Position numbers and translations under genes: made by a program. This document shows, one piece after another, positions 34,459 to 41,605 of a DNA stretch of 41,605 nucleotides (its first letter is position 1; each line of letters opens with the position of its first letter). The DNA comes from Thermohalobaculum sp050331335. Lineage in GTDB: Bacteria; Pseudomonadota; Alphaproteobacteria; Rhodobacterales; Rhodobacteraceae. The notes under the pieces are model-generated. The model searched no databases. It saw only the letters and a program-made list of their open reading frames with translations, and was not told the DNA's origin. The stretch covers positions 1-41,605 of the forward strand of contig JBHJGY010000018.1 of assembly GCA_050331335.1 (NCBI GenBank). Direction: 5' to 3'.

Positions 34459-34941
34459 TCAGCCGCGCCCGCCCGAAGCCCAGATGGAGACCAGAACGCA
34501 AAAGGTAAAGAGCCAGAGCCCCCAGGCAGGCGTCACATAGCCGATCCCGACCCCTTTGGCGACGACGACATAGAGCGCAATCAGGAAGACATCCGCCATC
34601 GAGAGCTTGGCGAGCCAGGGCAGGAGCGGCCCCGCCCAGGCCGGCAAACGACCTGCTTGGGCGGCGAGGCTGGCGAGCGTTTTGGCATAGGGGATGACGA
34701 CCCCAAGCAGCGCGACAAGCATGGCAAGCGCCAAGTCCGCCGCCCAGAGCCGCGCGATCGCCCCCAGCACCGAGAGCTCTTGTCCGCCGAAAAACGGCAG
34801 CAGGCCGGCACTGGCGAGCGGGGCGGTCCACGCGACAGGCCAAAGACCGAGCAACGCCAGGCTGGCAAAGCCCCTGGGACTGTAGAGCCAGCCTGCCCCG
34901 GCGGCGGACGGCCCGTCCGGATCCCGCGCCCCCTGGCTCAT
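34459..34941 (-). CDS. Paraquat-inducible protein A (PqiA/LetA)-like membrane protein
   Basis: A 160-residue protein with four helices that resembles a single PqiA module: GLLPFFGGQELSVLGAIARLW, a helix ending GVVIPYAKTLA, then WLAKLSMADVFLIALYVVVAKG. E. coli PqiA and LetA (YebS) carry two such modules plus zinc fingers; none are seen here. These proteins partner MCE-domain proteins in lipid transport between the membranes. It lies directly downstream of mlaF, which supports a lipid-transport role. Confidence 0.82.
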   Translation of the reverse strand: MSQGARDPDGPSAAGAGWLYSPRGFASLALLGLWPVAWTAPLASAGLLPFFGGQELSVLGAIARLWAADLALAMLVALLGVVIPYAKTLASLAAQAGRLPAWAGPLLPWLAKLSMADVFLIALYVVVAKGVGIGYVTPAWGLWLFTFCVLVSIWASGGRG

Positions 34942-35007
34942 GGGCGCCCGCGCCGCAGACGCCGTAGCTGTGGTTGCCGACGCGACGGATGCCGGAGCAC
35001 CGGCCGA

Positions 35008-35790
35008 TCAGCGCAAGGCTGCGATGGGCCCCTCGGCGAGGCCGCGGACGAATTGCCGGACATAGGGGTCCTCCGTGACGTCGATCTGATCCACCGGGCC
35101 CTGCCACTTGATCACGCCGTCATGCAGCATCGCCACTCTGTCGGCGATCTTGCGCACCGAGGACATGTCATGGGTGATGGTCAGGGCCGTGACCCCCATT
35201 TCGGCGACGAGGCCCCGGATAAGGTTGTTGATCACATCGGCCATGATCGGGTCGAGCCCCGTGGTCGGCTCGTCGAAGAAGATGATCTCGGGCTCTGCCG
35301 CGATTGCCCGGGCGAGGCCGACGCGCTTTTGCATGCCGCCGGAGAGCTCGGCCGGAAAGAGATCCGCCGTGGCCGCATCCAGCCCGACACGGGCGAGCTT
35401 CTCCAGCGCAACGGATCGTGCCTCGGCCCGCGGCCTGCGACCCCGGCCGCGCAGGAGCCTGAAGGCGACGTTTTCCCAAACGGTCATCGAGTCGAAGAGC
35501 GCCGCGCCCTGGAACAGCATCCCGAAGCGCCCCAGCAGCCGCTCCCGCCGTCGACCCCGTGCACCGATCGCGTTCTCGCCCGCGACCATGATCCGCCCCG
35601 CATCGGGCTGAACGAGCCCGAGGACGCATTTGAGCGTCACCGACTTTCCCGTTCCCGAGCCGCCGATGATCGCAAGGCTCTGCCCCTTGGCGACGCTGAG
35701 ATCCACCCCTGCCAGCACCCGCTTAGCGCCGAAGGACTTTGCCACCCCTTCGAGCAGGATCATCGGCGTGCCATCGCCTGAGGCACTCAT
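35008..35790 (-). CDS. mlaF: Phospholipid ABC transporter ATP-binding protein
   Basis: A 260-residue ABC ATPase of the MlaF/Ttg2A type: Walker A GGSGTGKS (43-50), MLFQGAALFDSMTVWENVAF (the MlaF-type Q-loop region), signature LSGGMQKR, Walker B IIFFDEPTTGLDP and switch THDM. It powers MlaE in phospholipid transport that maintains outer-membrane asymmetry. It overlaps mlaE by 4 bp (ATGA). No mlaD, mlaC or mlaB lies next to it. Confidence 0.93.
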   Translation of the reverse strand: MSASGDGTPMILLEGVAKSFGAKRVLAGVDLSVAKGQSLAIIGGSGTGKSVTLKCVLGLVQPDAGRIMVAGENAIGARGRRRERLLGRFGMLFQGAALFDSMTVWENVAFRLLRGRGRRPRAEARSVALEKLARVGLDAATADLFPAELSGGMQKRVGLARAIAAEPEIIFFDEPTTGLDPIMADVINNLIRGLVAEMGVTALTITHDMSSVRKIADRVAMLHDGVIKWQGPVDQIDVTEDPYVRQFVRGLAEGPIAALR

Positions 35791-36593
35791 GACGGAAACA
35801 ACGCCTCGGTCAGCAGGTAGTTCGAGCCCAAGATCAGGATTGAGGCCGTGACGACGGCATCGGTGGTCGCCCGGCCGACACCCTGTGCCCCGCGCGCCGA
35901 GTGATAGCCCTGATAGCAGCCCATCAACGCGATGATGAAGCCGAAGACCGCCGCCTTGATGAGCCCTGACGTGACATCGGCAAGCTCGAGGAACTCATAG
36001 GTCGTCTGGATATAGACCGACGGGTTGAAGTCGAGCCGGATCACGCCGACAAGAAAGCCGCCCATGATCCCGATCAAATCGCCCACGGCCGCGAGCACTG
36101 GCAGCGCGAGCGTGGCCGCCGCGATGCGCGGCACCACCAGATACTTCATCGGATGGGTCGAGAGGGTCCACAGCGCGTCGATCTGCTCGGTGACCCGCAT
36201 GGTCCCCAGCTCCGCCGCGATCGAGGCCGAGACCCGCCCGGCCACCATCAATCCCCCGAGCACCGGGCCCAGCTCGCGCACCATGCCGATCGCGACGATC
36301 GACGGCACGACGCTCTCGGCATTGAAGCGCGCCCCCCCGGCATAGATTTGAAGCGCCAGCGCACCGCCGGTGAACAGCGCGGTGAGCCCGACCACCGGCA
36401 GCGAGAAATACCCGATCCGCAGAAGCTGGCGCGCGAATTCGAGGGGGTAGAATGGCGGCCGGAAGAGGTGGCTGACCGCGTCGAGGGCGAACAACACGAG
36501 GGCCCCGGTGGCACGACAAAGGCCGAGGATCGCAGCGCCGATCTGGGCGAGGAAGCCTTGAACGAGACGGAAGGCTGGGGGCATCGGCGTCAT
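35787..36593 (-). CDS. mlaE: Phospholipid ABC transporter permease
   Basis: The ATG at 36593, behind TTAGGACTG, gives 268 residues, the normal MlaE length; the frame extends 35 codons upstream without support. Family hallmarks are visible: VRELGPVLGGLMVAGRVSASIAAELGTMRVTEQIDAL, PMKYLVVPRIAA and GCYQGYHSARGAQGVG. Five or six helices are expected. It works with MlaF and normally with an MCE protein (MlaD) that must be encoded elsewhere. Confidence 0.94.
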   Translation of the reverse strand: MTPMPPAFRLVQGFLAQIGAAILGLCRATGALVLFALDAVSHLFRPPFYPLEFARQLLRIGYFSLPVVGLTALFTGGALALQIYAGGARFNAESVVPSIVAIGMVRELGPVLGGLMVAGRVSASIAAELGTMRVTEQIDALWTLSTHPMKYLVVPRIAAATLALPVLAAVGDLIGIMGGFLVGVIRLDFNPSVYIQTTYEFLELADVTSGLIKAAVFGFIIALMGCYQGYHSARGAQGVGRATTDAVVTASILILGSNYLLTEALFPS

Positions 36594-36716
36594 CAGTCCT
36601 AACGGCAGGCCAACTCGGGCCTCCGCTATAACGCCCCCTCCGACGGGTGCCAAGCTCAAGCGCCGCAACCGCTCCGCCGTTGCCCCGCCGGCCCGCAACG
36701 ACCGGCCACCCCGCGC

Positions 36717-37457
36717 TCAGCCGGGGGGCGCCACGATCCCGGCGAGGCTGGCGCGAACCTGGCGGGCGTCATAGGCCTCGGTGAGGCCGGTGGGTGGCTC
36801 GCCGCGGGCCATCTGGATCTCAGCGGCGACGCGCAATGCGGTGGGCGGGACGACGGTCCCCGCCGGGGCGGGCACCGGCGCGACGGGAACTGCAACCACA
36901 GGGCCGTAGGCTTGCGGGCAGTAGGGCCAACACCACGGCACCCAAGGCGCCGGCCATCCGTAGAAACCGAAGCCGACGGCGACCCCGCTGCGGTACCTTG
37001 GGCGGTAGCGTCCGGTGTATTTCGCGCCAGGGCGATAGCCATAACGACGCGGATGATGGCGCCGCGATGTCGGCACATGGCCCGAAAACCGGCGTGCTCG
37101 CCGCCCATACCGGCCGGCCTTGCGGCTCTCACCCGCCAGGGGCGCCGTGCCGAGGGTCGTAAGGCCAGGCTCTCGGCCAGTCACCCGGAACCAGTCATAC
37201 CCCGCGATCAGCGTCAGCTCGGCGGCCCGGTTGAGCAGCAGGCTCTCGAGCACGGGCGCCGGCGACGCGGGCGTGCCGATCACCTCGATCCGGTATCGGT
37301 CCTCGGCCAACTTGGTCTCGGACAGACGGATGCCCTCAACCGCCGTCGGCAAAAAAGGCGTGGGGCCTGCGCAGCCGCCAACCGCGAGAAGCAGGAACAG
37401 GACGAGCCCGCCTGCCGTTACGCCCCCCTGTCGCCGCTGTCCCTTACGCTCCGCCAT
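36717..37457 (-). CDS. CC0125/CC1285-type lipoprotein
   Basis: A 246-residue secreted lipoprotein. The hydrophobic leader ends in a lipobox (LLAVGGC, Cys29), and the N-terminal part (GIRLSETKLAEDRYRIEVIG, LLLNRAAELTLIAGYDWFRV) matches the short domain of this alphaproteobacterial family. An unusual Arg/Tyr/His/Gly-rich stretch follows (about 115-160), then a Trp/Pro-rich piece and a Pro/Val spacer. The function is unknown; it may bind envelope polymers. Its start overlaps the end of alr by 14 bases. Confidence 0.8.
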   Translation of the reverse strand: MAERKGQRRQGGVTAGGLVLFLLLAVGGCAGPTPFLPTAVEGIRLSETKLAEDRYRIEVIGTPASPAPVLESLLLNRAAELTLIAGYDWFRVTGREPGLTTLGTAPLAGESRKAGRYGRRARRFSGHVPTSRRHHPRRYGYRPGAKYTGRYRPRYRSGVAVGFGFYGWPAPWVPWCWPYCPQAYGPVVAVPVAPVPAPAGTVVPPTALRVAAEIQMARGEPPTGLTEAYDARQVRASLAGIVAPPG

Positions 37458-38649
37458 CGCTGCGCACTCCCGTTGCCGCCTCTCGGTAGATCCGACGATA
37501 GCGCAACCCGAGCCCCGTGAGCACCTCGTACCCGATGGTTTCCGCCTGCGTGGCGAGGGTGTCGATGCCCTGATTTGGTCCGATGATCTCGACCCATCCG
37601 CCGGGGCGGGCCGCTGCCTCCGGCGCGTCGGTCACATCCAGACAGATCAGGTCCATGGAGACGCGCCCCGCAATGGGGCATCGGATCCCGGCAATGAACC
37701 CCGCTGCCCGGTTGGAGAGCAAGCGATGGAGCCCGTCGGCATATCCAGCGGAGATCGTGGCGATCCGGCGTGGGCCGTCGGCGATCCAGCTGGCCCCGTA
37801 GCCGACCGCCTCACCGGGTGCGACATCGCGGACCTGAAGGATCGGCACGTCGAGCTCAACCGCAGGCCGCGCCTGCTTAAAGGGCAGCCCGCCAAAGAGA
37901 CCGATGCCCGGCCGGACCATGTCGAAATGATAGCGAGGGCCCAACAGCGTCGCCCCCGTCGCCGCCAAGCTCCAAGGCAGCCGCTCCCATCCCCCAGGCC
38001 CCTCGCCCTGACCTTGGGTGATGGCGGCCGCCGCGCCTCGCGCCGCCAGAAAGGCCGCCTGCTGGGCCGCATTCATCGGATGCGCCGGCTCATCCGCGCA
38101 AGCCATATGCGACATCACCAGCCGGGGCCTCAGGCCGTCTTGCGCTGTGAGCGCGGCGATCTCGTTCTTTAAGAAAGCCCCCCAGGCGTCAGGCTCCATG
38201 CCCAGCCGGTTCATACCGGTGTCGAGTTGGAGAGCGAAGCCGAGCCGAGCCGAGCCACGGGCCGCGAGCTGGCCGATCTCGGCGACATCCTCGGCTGTGT
38301 TGAGCACCGGCCAGAGGGCATGCTCGGCGCAGGCGGCCACCGCATCGGGATCAGGTGCGAGACCGTTCAGGATGTAGATCGCGGGGCGATTTTGCGTGGC
38401 GGAAGGACGTGCGGCCTCGAGCGCTTGGCGCAGCGCGATGGCCTCTCCGAGATGGGCCACGAAGAAGCTCCGGACCCCCGCCGCCGCGAGCGCAGGTCCC
38501 ACCCGGTCCGCCCCGAGGCCATAGGCATTCGCCTTGACCACCGCCGCTGTCTCGGCCGGCCCTGAAATCCGGTCAAGCCGCCGCCAATTCTCCACGATCG
38601 CGCCGAGATCGACCGTCAGGGTCCCGCAATTGCCCATCGGCTCCCCCAT
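37444..38649 (-). CDS. alr: Alanine racemase
   Basis: Alr interconverts L- and D-alanine for peptidoglycan, using PLP. With the ATG at 38649 the protein has 401 residues; ATG 38637 (MGNCGTLTVDL) behind GGGGGAG is equally plausible. Lys39 in VVKANAYGLG binds PLP, and the C-terminal domain shows VGYGASW, ISAGYADGL and GRVSMDLICLDVT. The length is normal for the family. It lies downstream of dnaB, a conserved order in related genomes. Confidence 0.95.
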   Translation of the reverse strand: MGEPMGNCGTLTVDLGAIVENWRRLDRISGPAETAAVVKANAYGLGADRVGPALAAAGVRSFFVAHLGEAIALRQALEAARPSATQNRPAIYILNGLAPDPDAVAACAEHALWPVLNTAEDVAEIGQLAARGSARLGFALQLDTGMNRLGMEPDAWGAFLKNEIAALTAQDGLRPRLVMSHMACADEPAHPMNAAQQAAFLAARGAAAAITQGQGEGPGGWERLPWSLAATGATLLGPRYHFDMVRPGIGLFGGLPFKQARPAVELDVPILQVRDVAPGEAVGYGASWIADGPRRIATISAGYADGLHRLLSNRAAGFIAGIRCPIAGRVSMDLICLDVTDAPEAAARPGGWVEIIGPNQGIDTLATQAETIGYEVLTGLGLRYRRIYREAATGVRSDGGA

Positions 38650-38810
38650 TTCTCTCGCACTGCGGGAGCCTAAGCGCCGCGGGGCCGGATTGGCCAGCCC
38701 CCTAGATGGGCCGGTGAGGGTCTGGCCCAGCGTCAGCGAGCGCGCCAGCACCGCGGTCGCTGACCCCGGACGCAGCTGGCCTCGGCCGCCGGGCGGCGAC
38801 CCCGGAGGGG

Positions 38811-40331
38811 TCAGCCGAAGGCCGTCGGATCTTGCGCATAGCCTGAGTTCGGCCGCACCGGATCGGTAAATTTGGTGAACTTTCCCTCAAAATGAAGATC
38901 CACGGTGCAAATCGGTCCATGCCGTTGCTTGCCGATGATGACTTCCGCCTTGCCCTTCAGCGCAGTCATTTCGTCCATCCACTTCTCGAGTTTTTCTTGA
39001 GCGGCGCGGCGCATCTCTTCAGGCATGCTCTCGTTAGGCTCGGTCGGCTTTTCCCGCTCTTTGTAGTACTCCTCGCGGAACACGAACATCACCACATCCG
39101 CATCTTGCTCGATCGAGCCCGACTCGCGCAGATCCGAGAGCTGCGGACGCTTGTCCTCCCGCGCTTCCACCTGGCGCGAGAGCTGGGACAGCGCAATCAC
39201 GGGAATGTCCAGCTCCTTAGCAATGGCTTTGAGCCCTTGGGTGATCTCGGAGACTTCCTGCACCCGATTGTCATTGCCACGGCTGCTCGCGCCGCGCACC
39301 AGCTGAAGGTAATCGACAACAAGCAGATCCAGCCCCTCGGTACGTTTCAGACGGCGGGCGCGCGCGGCGATGGTCGAGATTGGCAGCGCCGGGGTGTCGT
39401 CGATGAACAGCGGGATCTCCTCCAACGCCCGCGCCACCTCAAGATACCGCAGGAACTCGTCCTGGGAGAGGTTGCCTTGGGCGAGCTCCTTGGCAGAGAG
39501 CTGGGCCTCTGAGATCAGGATCCGGTTCGCCAATTGCTCGGCGCTCATCTCCAGTGAGAAGAAGCCGACCTTGCCGCCGGCCTCTAGAACATCTCGCCCG
39601 TCCGGACCCGGCGCCCGCTTATGCTTCAGCGCCACGTTGAAGGCGATATTGGTGACCAGCGAAGTCTTCCCCATCGAGGGCCGGCCGGCGAGGATCAGCA
39701 GGTCAGAGGGGCGCAAGCCCCAGAGCTTATAGTCGAGCTCGTTCAGACCTGTGGAGATCCCGGCCAGCCCGCCGGCGCGCTTATGCGCCGCGTCCGCCAT
39801 CGTGGCAGCCTTCTCGATGGCCTCGCCGAAGGACACGAAGCCGCCCTCGAATTTTCCGTGCTCGGCCAGCGCATAGAGCGCCTGTTCCGCTTCGGTGATC
39901 TGATCTCCCGGCCCTGACTCGGCCTCAAAGCGCATGGCGCGGCCTTGGATCTCATCGCCGATGCGCATCAGTGCCCGGCGCAGGGCGAGGTCGCGGACCT
40001 CGCGGGCATAGTCCCGCACGGAGATGACGGAGACCACCGCTTCGGCGAGCCGTGCCAGGTAGCCGACCCCGCCCAGTTCCTTCAGCCCCTCGTCATCGGC
40101 GAGATAGGGCTTGAGCGTGACCGGGGATGCCAGCATCCCTTTGCCGATCCGGTAGGCTGCCAGGGCATAGATCCGACCGTGGACCGGATCGTGGAAATGA
40201 TCCGCCTCGAGCACCCCGCTGATCCGATCGAACACCTCGTTGTTGAGCAGGAGCGCGCCGAGCACGGCCTGCTCGGCTTCGACGCTGTGAGGTGGTGCGG
40301 CACGCTCGGGTGTCGGACTGCCGTCTGCCAT
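38811..40331 (-). CDS. dnaB: Replicative DNA helicase DnaB
   Basis: The 506-residue hexameric helicase unwinds DNA at the replication fork. The N-terminal domain begins PHSVEAEQAVLGALLLN (14-30). The helicase domain has Walker A GRPSMGKT (216-223), VGFFSLEMSAEQLANR, Walker B LLVVDYLQLV, and the late ALSQLSRQVEAR and DLRESGSIEQDADVV motifs. No intein is present. A strong ribosome site (GAGGGAGGG) precedes the ATG. A DnaA-box-like cluster stands about 130-170 bases upstream. Confidence 0.97.
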   Translation of the reverse strand: MADGSPTPERAAPPHSVEAEQAVLGALLLNNEVFDRISGVLEADHFHDPVHGRIYALAAYRIGKGMLASPVTLKPYLADDEGLKELGGVGYLARLAEAVVSVISVRDYAREVRDLALRRALMRIGDEIQGRAMRFEAESGPGDQITEAEQALYALAEHGKFEGGFVSFGEAIEKAATMADAAHKRAGGLAGISTGLNELDYKLWGLRPSDLLILAGRPSMGKTSLVTNIAFNVALKHKRAPGPDGRDVLEAGGKVGFFSLEMSAEQLANRILISEAQLSAKELAQGNLSQDEFLRYLEVARALEEIPLFIDDTPALPISTIAARARRLKRTEGLDLLVVDYLQLVRGASSRGNDNRVQEVSEITQGLKAIAKELDIPVIALSQLSRQVEAREDKRPQLSDLRESGSIEQDADVVMFVFREEYYKEREKPTEPNESMPEEMRRAAQEKLEKWMDEMTALKGKAEVIIGKQRHGPICTVDLHFEGKFTKFTDPVRPNSGYAQDPTAFG

Positions 40332-40457
40332 GGCTTTTTGCCCTCCCTCGTTTCCCCAGGCTTATCAGGGGCACCGTTCAGCCGGCGCCACAATTTCGCC
40401 ACGATGCTTAACCGGAAAGTTGGGAAGCTCCGGACTGTCGCCCGGATTGACAGCGAG

Positions 40458-40500
40458 TTATCCCCGATTCTTTGGTCGATGTGGACAGATCTGTGGACAA
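40458..40500. promoter_or_regulatory. Cluster of DnaA-box-like sequences upstream of dnaB
   Basis: Three nonamers resemble the DnaA box TTATCCACA: TTATCCCCG (40458-40466, plus), CTGTCCACA (40480-40488, minus) and TTGTCCACA (40492-40500, minus). The last matches 8 of 9 bases. They lie upstream of the replicative helicase gene, where DnaA control would make sense. Confidence 0.4.
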
Positions 40501-40548
40501 CGCGGACGCTTCAGCCCACCGACGGGACAGCGCCTCGCGCGGACCCCC

Positions 40549-40642
40549 GTCTGCTGGGCGGCGGCCGGTCCGAGGCTGCCCATCGTCTGCCGCGCGGCGG
40601 CCAGCCCGAGGCTGCCCATCGTCTGCTGCGCGGCGGCCGGCA
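40549..40642. repeat. 36-bp tandem repeat, about 2.6 copies
   Basis: Copies start at 40549, 40585 and 40621. The unit opens with GTCTGCTG and ends with GAGGCTGCCCATC; the first two copies differ at a few bases and the third diverges after 22 bases. It is just past the rplI stop, outside any supported gene. Confidence 0.85.
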
Positions 40643-40665
40643 AGAAACCGGCCACCCTCCGCCGG

Positions 40666-41316
40666 TCATGGCTGCGGCTGGTCGTCCCCGGCACCGGCCT
40701 CCGGCACATCGACAGGGCCGCTGTCGCGGTCGCGCCGGTCGTCCTCCCCGTCCTCCGAGGCCGCACCGCCCAAATCGTCGAACAGTTCGGCGATCTCGAA
40801 CTCGGCCTCCGCCTCCTCCTCGGCGCGGAGCTCTTGGATCGACTTGCCCGATGCCTGCATCTCCGCCTCCTCCTGGGAGCGCGCGACATTGGCGCTGACC
40901 GAGACGACAACCTCGGGGTGGAGCTGAACTCGGATCGGATGCAAACCGAGTTCTTTGATGGGTTTGTCCAGGATTACCATGCGCCGCTCGATCTCGAAGC
41001 CCTCGCCCACTGCGAGGTCGGCGATGTCCCGGGGGGCCACCGACCCGTAGAGCGCCCCGGCTTCCGAAGCGGCCCGGATCAGCACGAATTGCTTGCCATC
41101 GAGGCCCTCGCCGAGCTTTGCCGCATCGGCCCGCGCCTCGGCGTTCTTTGCTTCGAGTTGGGCGCGTTCAGCCTCGAAGCGCGCCATGTTCGCCTTAGTG
41201 GCGCGCAGCGCCTTGCCCTGGGGCAAGAGATAGTTCCGCGCATATCCGTCGCGAACCTTAACCACCTCACCCATCTGGCCGAGCTTCTCGACCCGTTCTA
41301 ACAACACGACGTCCAT
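40666..41316 (-). CDS. rplI: 50S ribosomal protein L9
   Basis: L9 binds 23S rRNA and links the L1 stalk region. The N-terminal domain is canonical (VVLLERVEKLGQMGEVVKVRDGYARNYLLP), followed by the long helix and the C-terminal domain. At 216 residues it is longer than the roughly 150 of E. coli L9 because of an acidic tail (about 150-216, rich in Glu/Asp), common in alphaproteobacteria. GAGGAGG precedes the start, 10 bases after rpsR. Confidence 0.96.
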   Translation of the reverse strand: MDVVLLERVEKLGQMGEVVKVRDGYARNYLLPQGKALRATKANMARFEAERAQLEAKNAEARADAAKLGEGLDGKQFVLIRAASEAGALYGSVAPRDIADLAVGEGFEIERRMVILDKPIKELGLHPIRVQLHPEVVVSVSANVARSQEEAEMQASGKSIQELRAEEEAEAEFEIAELFDDLGGAASEDGEDDRRDRDSGPVDVPEAGAGDDQPQP

Positions 41317-41326
41317 CAGGGCCTCC

Positions 41327-41551
41327 TCACTTCACGGCGTAGGGCAGGAGCGCCAAGAACCGCGCCCGTTTGATAGCCCGGGCGAGCTCGCGCTGCTTCT
41401 TGGCAGACACCGCGGTGATGCGGCTGGGGACGATTTTACCCCGTTCGGAGATGTAGCGCTGGAGAAGCCTCACATCTTTATAGTCGATCTTCGGTGCCTT
41501 GTCGCCCGAGAAGGGGCAGGTCTTGCGGCGGCGGAAAAACGGCTTGCGCAT
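41327..41551 (-). CDS. rpsR: 30S ribosomal protein S18
   Basis: A 74-residue small-subunit protein that pairs with S6 on the platform. KTCPFSG, DYKDVRLLQRYISERGKIVPSRIT and KKQRELARAIKRARFLALLPY are canonical S18. GAGGAG precedes the ATG. It is in the conserved rpsF-rpsR-rplI order. Confidence 0.97.
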   Translation of the reverse strand: MRKPFFRRRKTCPFSGDKAPKIDYKDVRLLQRYISERGKIVPSRITAVSAKKQRELARAIKRARFLALLPYAVK

Positions 41552-41569
41552 GGCTCTGGCTCCTCAAGC

Positions 41570-41605
41570 TCAATCGCGCGGCGGGCGCGGGCGGTCGTCG
41601 TCGCG
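41570..41605 (-). CDS. rpsF: C-terminal end of 30S ribosomal protein S6, partial
   Basis: Eleven codons (RDDDRPRPPRD) and a TGA stop enter from the right edge, 18 bases before rpsR. The basic, Arg/Asp/Pro-rich tail suits alphaproteobacterial S6, and the position upstream of rpsR is where rpsF belongs. The identification is by position. Confidence 0.7.
   Translation of the reverse strand, partial: RDDDRPRPPRD

Larger units (their letters stand above)
40332..40665. other. Intergenic region between rplI and dnaB
   Basis: These 334 bases hold the dnaB leader (40332-40450), a DnaA-box-like cluster, a 36-bp tandem repeat and a GC-rich hairpin GGCCGG/CCGGCC (about 40635-40653) that may end rplI transcription although it has no T tail. 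I found no gene here. Confidence 0.55.

Noticed and set aside
38660..38810. GACCCC/GGGGTC hairpin between dnaB and alr as a terminator
   Set aside because: There is no T tail, and palindromes of this size are common in GC-rich DNA.
40458..40910. 150-codon minus-strand frame with 12-residue repeats across the tandem repeat
   Set aside because: It runs mostly out of frame through rplI, and the 36-bp unit gives repeats in any frame.
1..41605. CRISPR arrays, tRNA or rRNA genes, insertion sequences, prophage or integrase genes
   Set aside because: None were found; no repeat-spacer pattern, cloverleaf, transposase or integrase motif was seen on either strand.

Overview
The window is GC-rich DNA from an alphaproteobacterium, most likely a Rhodobacterales (Roseobacter/Rhodobacter-type) relative. 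The evidence is the right-hand core block, which reads on the minus strand rpsF-rpsR-rplI, dnaB, alr, a CC0125/CC1285-type lipoprotein, mlaE-mlaF, a PqiA-like gene, radA, cvpA, purF and an SDR gene. To its left lie a SoeABC-type molybdoenzyme cluster and a NavAb-like sodium channel. The lineage call is inferred from gene content; no 16S gene is present.

Layout, left to right. (1) 1-5960, minus: the N-terminal 1986 residues of a two-partner-secretion (FhaB-like) exoprotein that runs off the left edge and carries VCBS-type repeats near the edge. (2) 6197-11515, plus, divergent from it: a 1772-residue protein that joins an EEP phosphoesterase, a phytase-like esterase, a GDPD phosphodiesterase, a 3-phytase-like propeller and a DUF4214-like tail. 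The shared intergenic region holds a Pho-box-like 11-bp repeat, and a strong terminator follows the gene. (3) 11579-15429, minus: a YhaN/SbcC-like ATPase and a YhaO/SbcD-like nuclease, overlapping by 4 bp. (4) 15581-20140: a SAM methyltransferase (plus), a cytidine-deaminase-fold protein overlapping a FAD/GcvT demethylating dehydrogenase (minus), and a PhnD-type binding protein (plus). (5) 20157-26049, minus: soeC, soeB, a small membrane protein, an alpha/beta hydrolase and soeA, read in the order A, hydrolase, small protein, B, C. (6) 26050-27068: mostly non-coding, with a 28-codon membrane-protein gene, a perfect hairpin terminator and a row of hairpins upstream of soeA. (7) 27069-29416, plus: a voltage-gated sodium channel, a YtoQ-family protein and an AI-2E-family transporter, packed as an operon. 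(8) 29496-41605, minus: the conserved housekeeping block.

Functionally, the left third is outward-facing: a secreted adhesin-like giant next to a multi-enzyme organic-phosphate scavenger that looks PhoB-controlled. The middle is catabolic and respiratory (N-methyl demethylation, sulfite oxidation to the quinone pool). The right is replication, translation, cell wall, purine synthesis and outer-membrane lipid transport. The strongest candidates for something little described are the fused phosphoesterase gene with its Pho-box-like repeat, the 28-residue membrane protein with its own expression signals, the hairpin row upstream of soeA, and the DnaA-box-like cluster upstream of dnaB.
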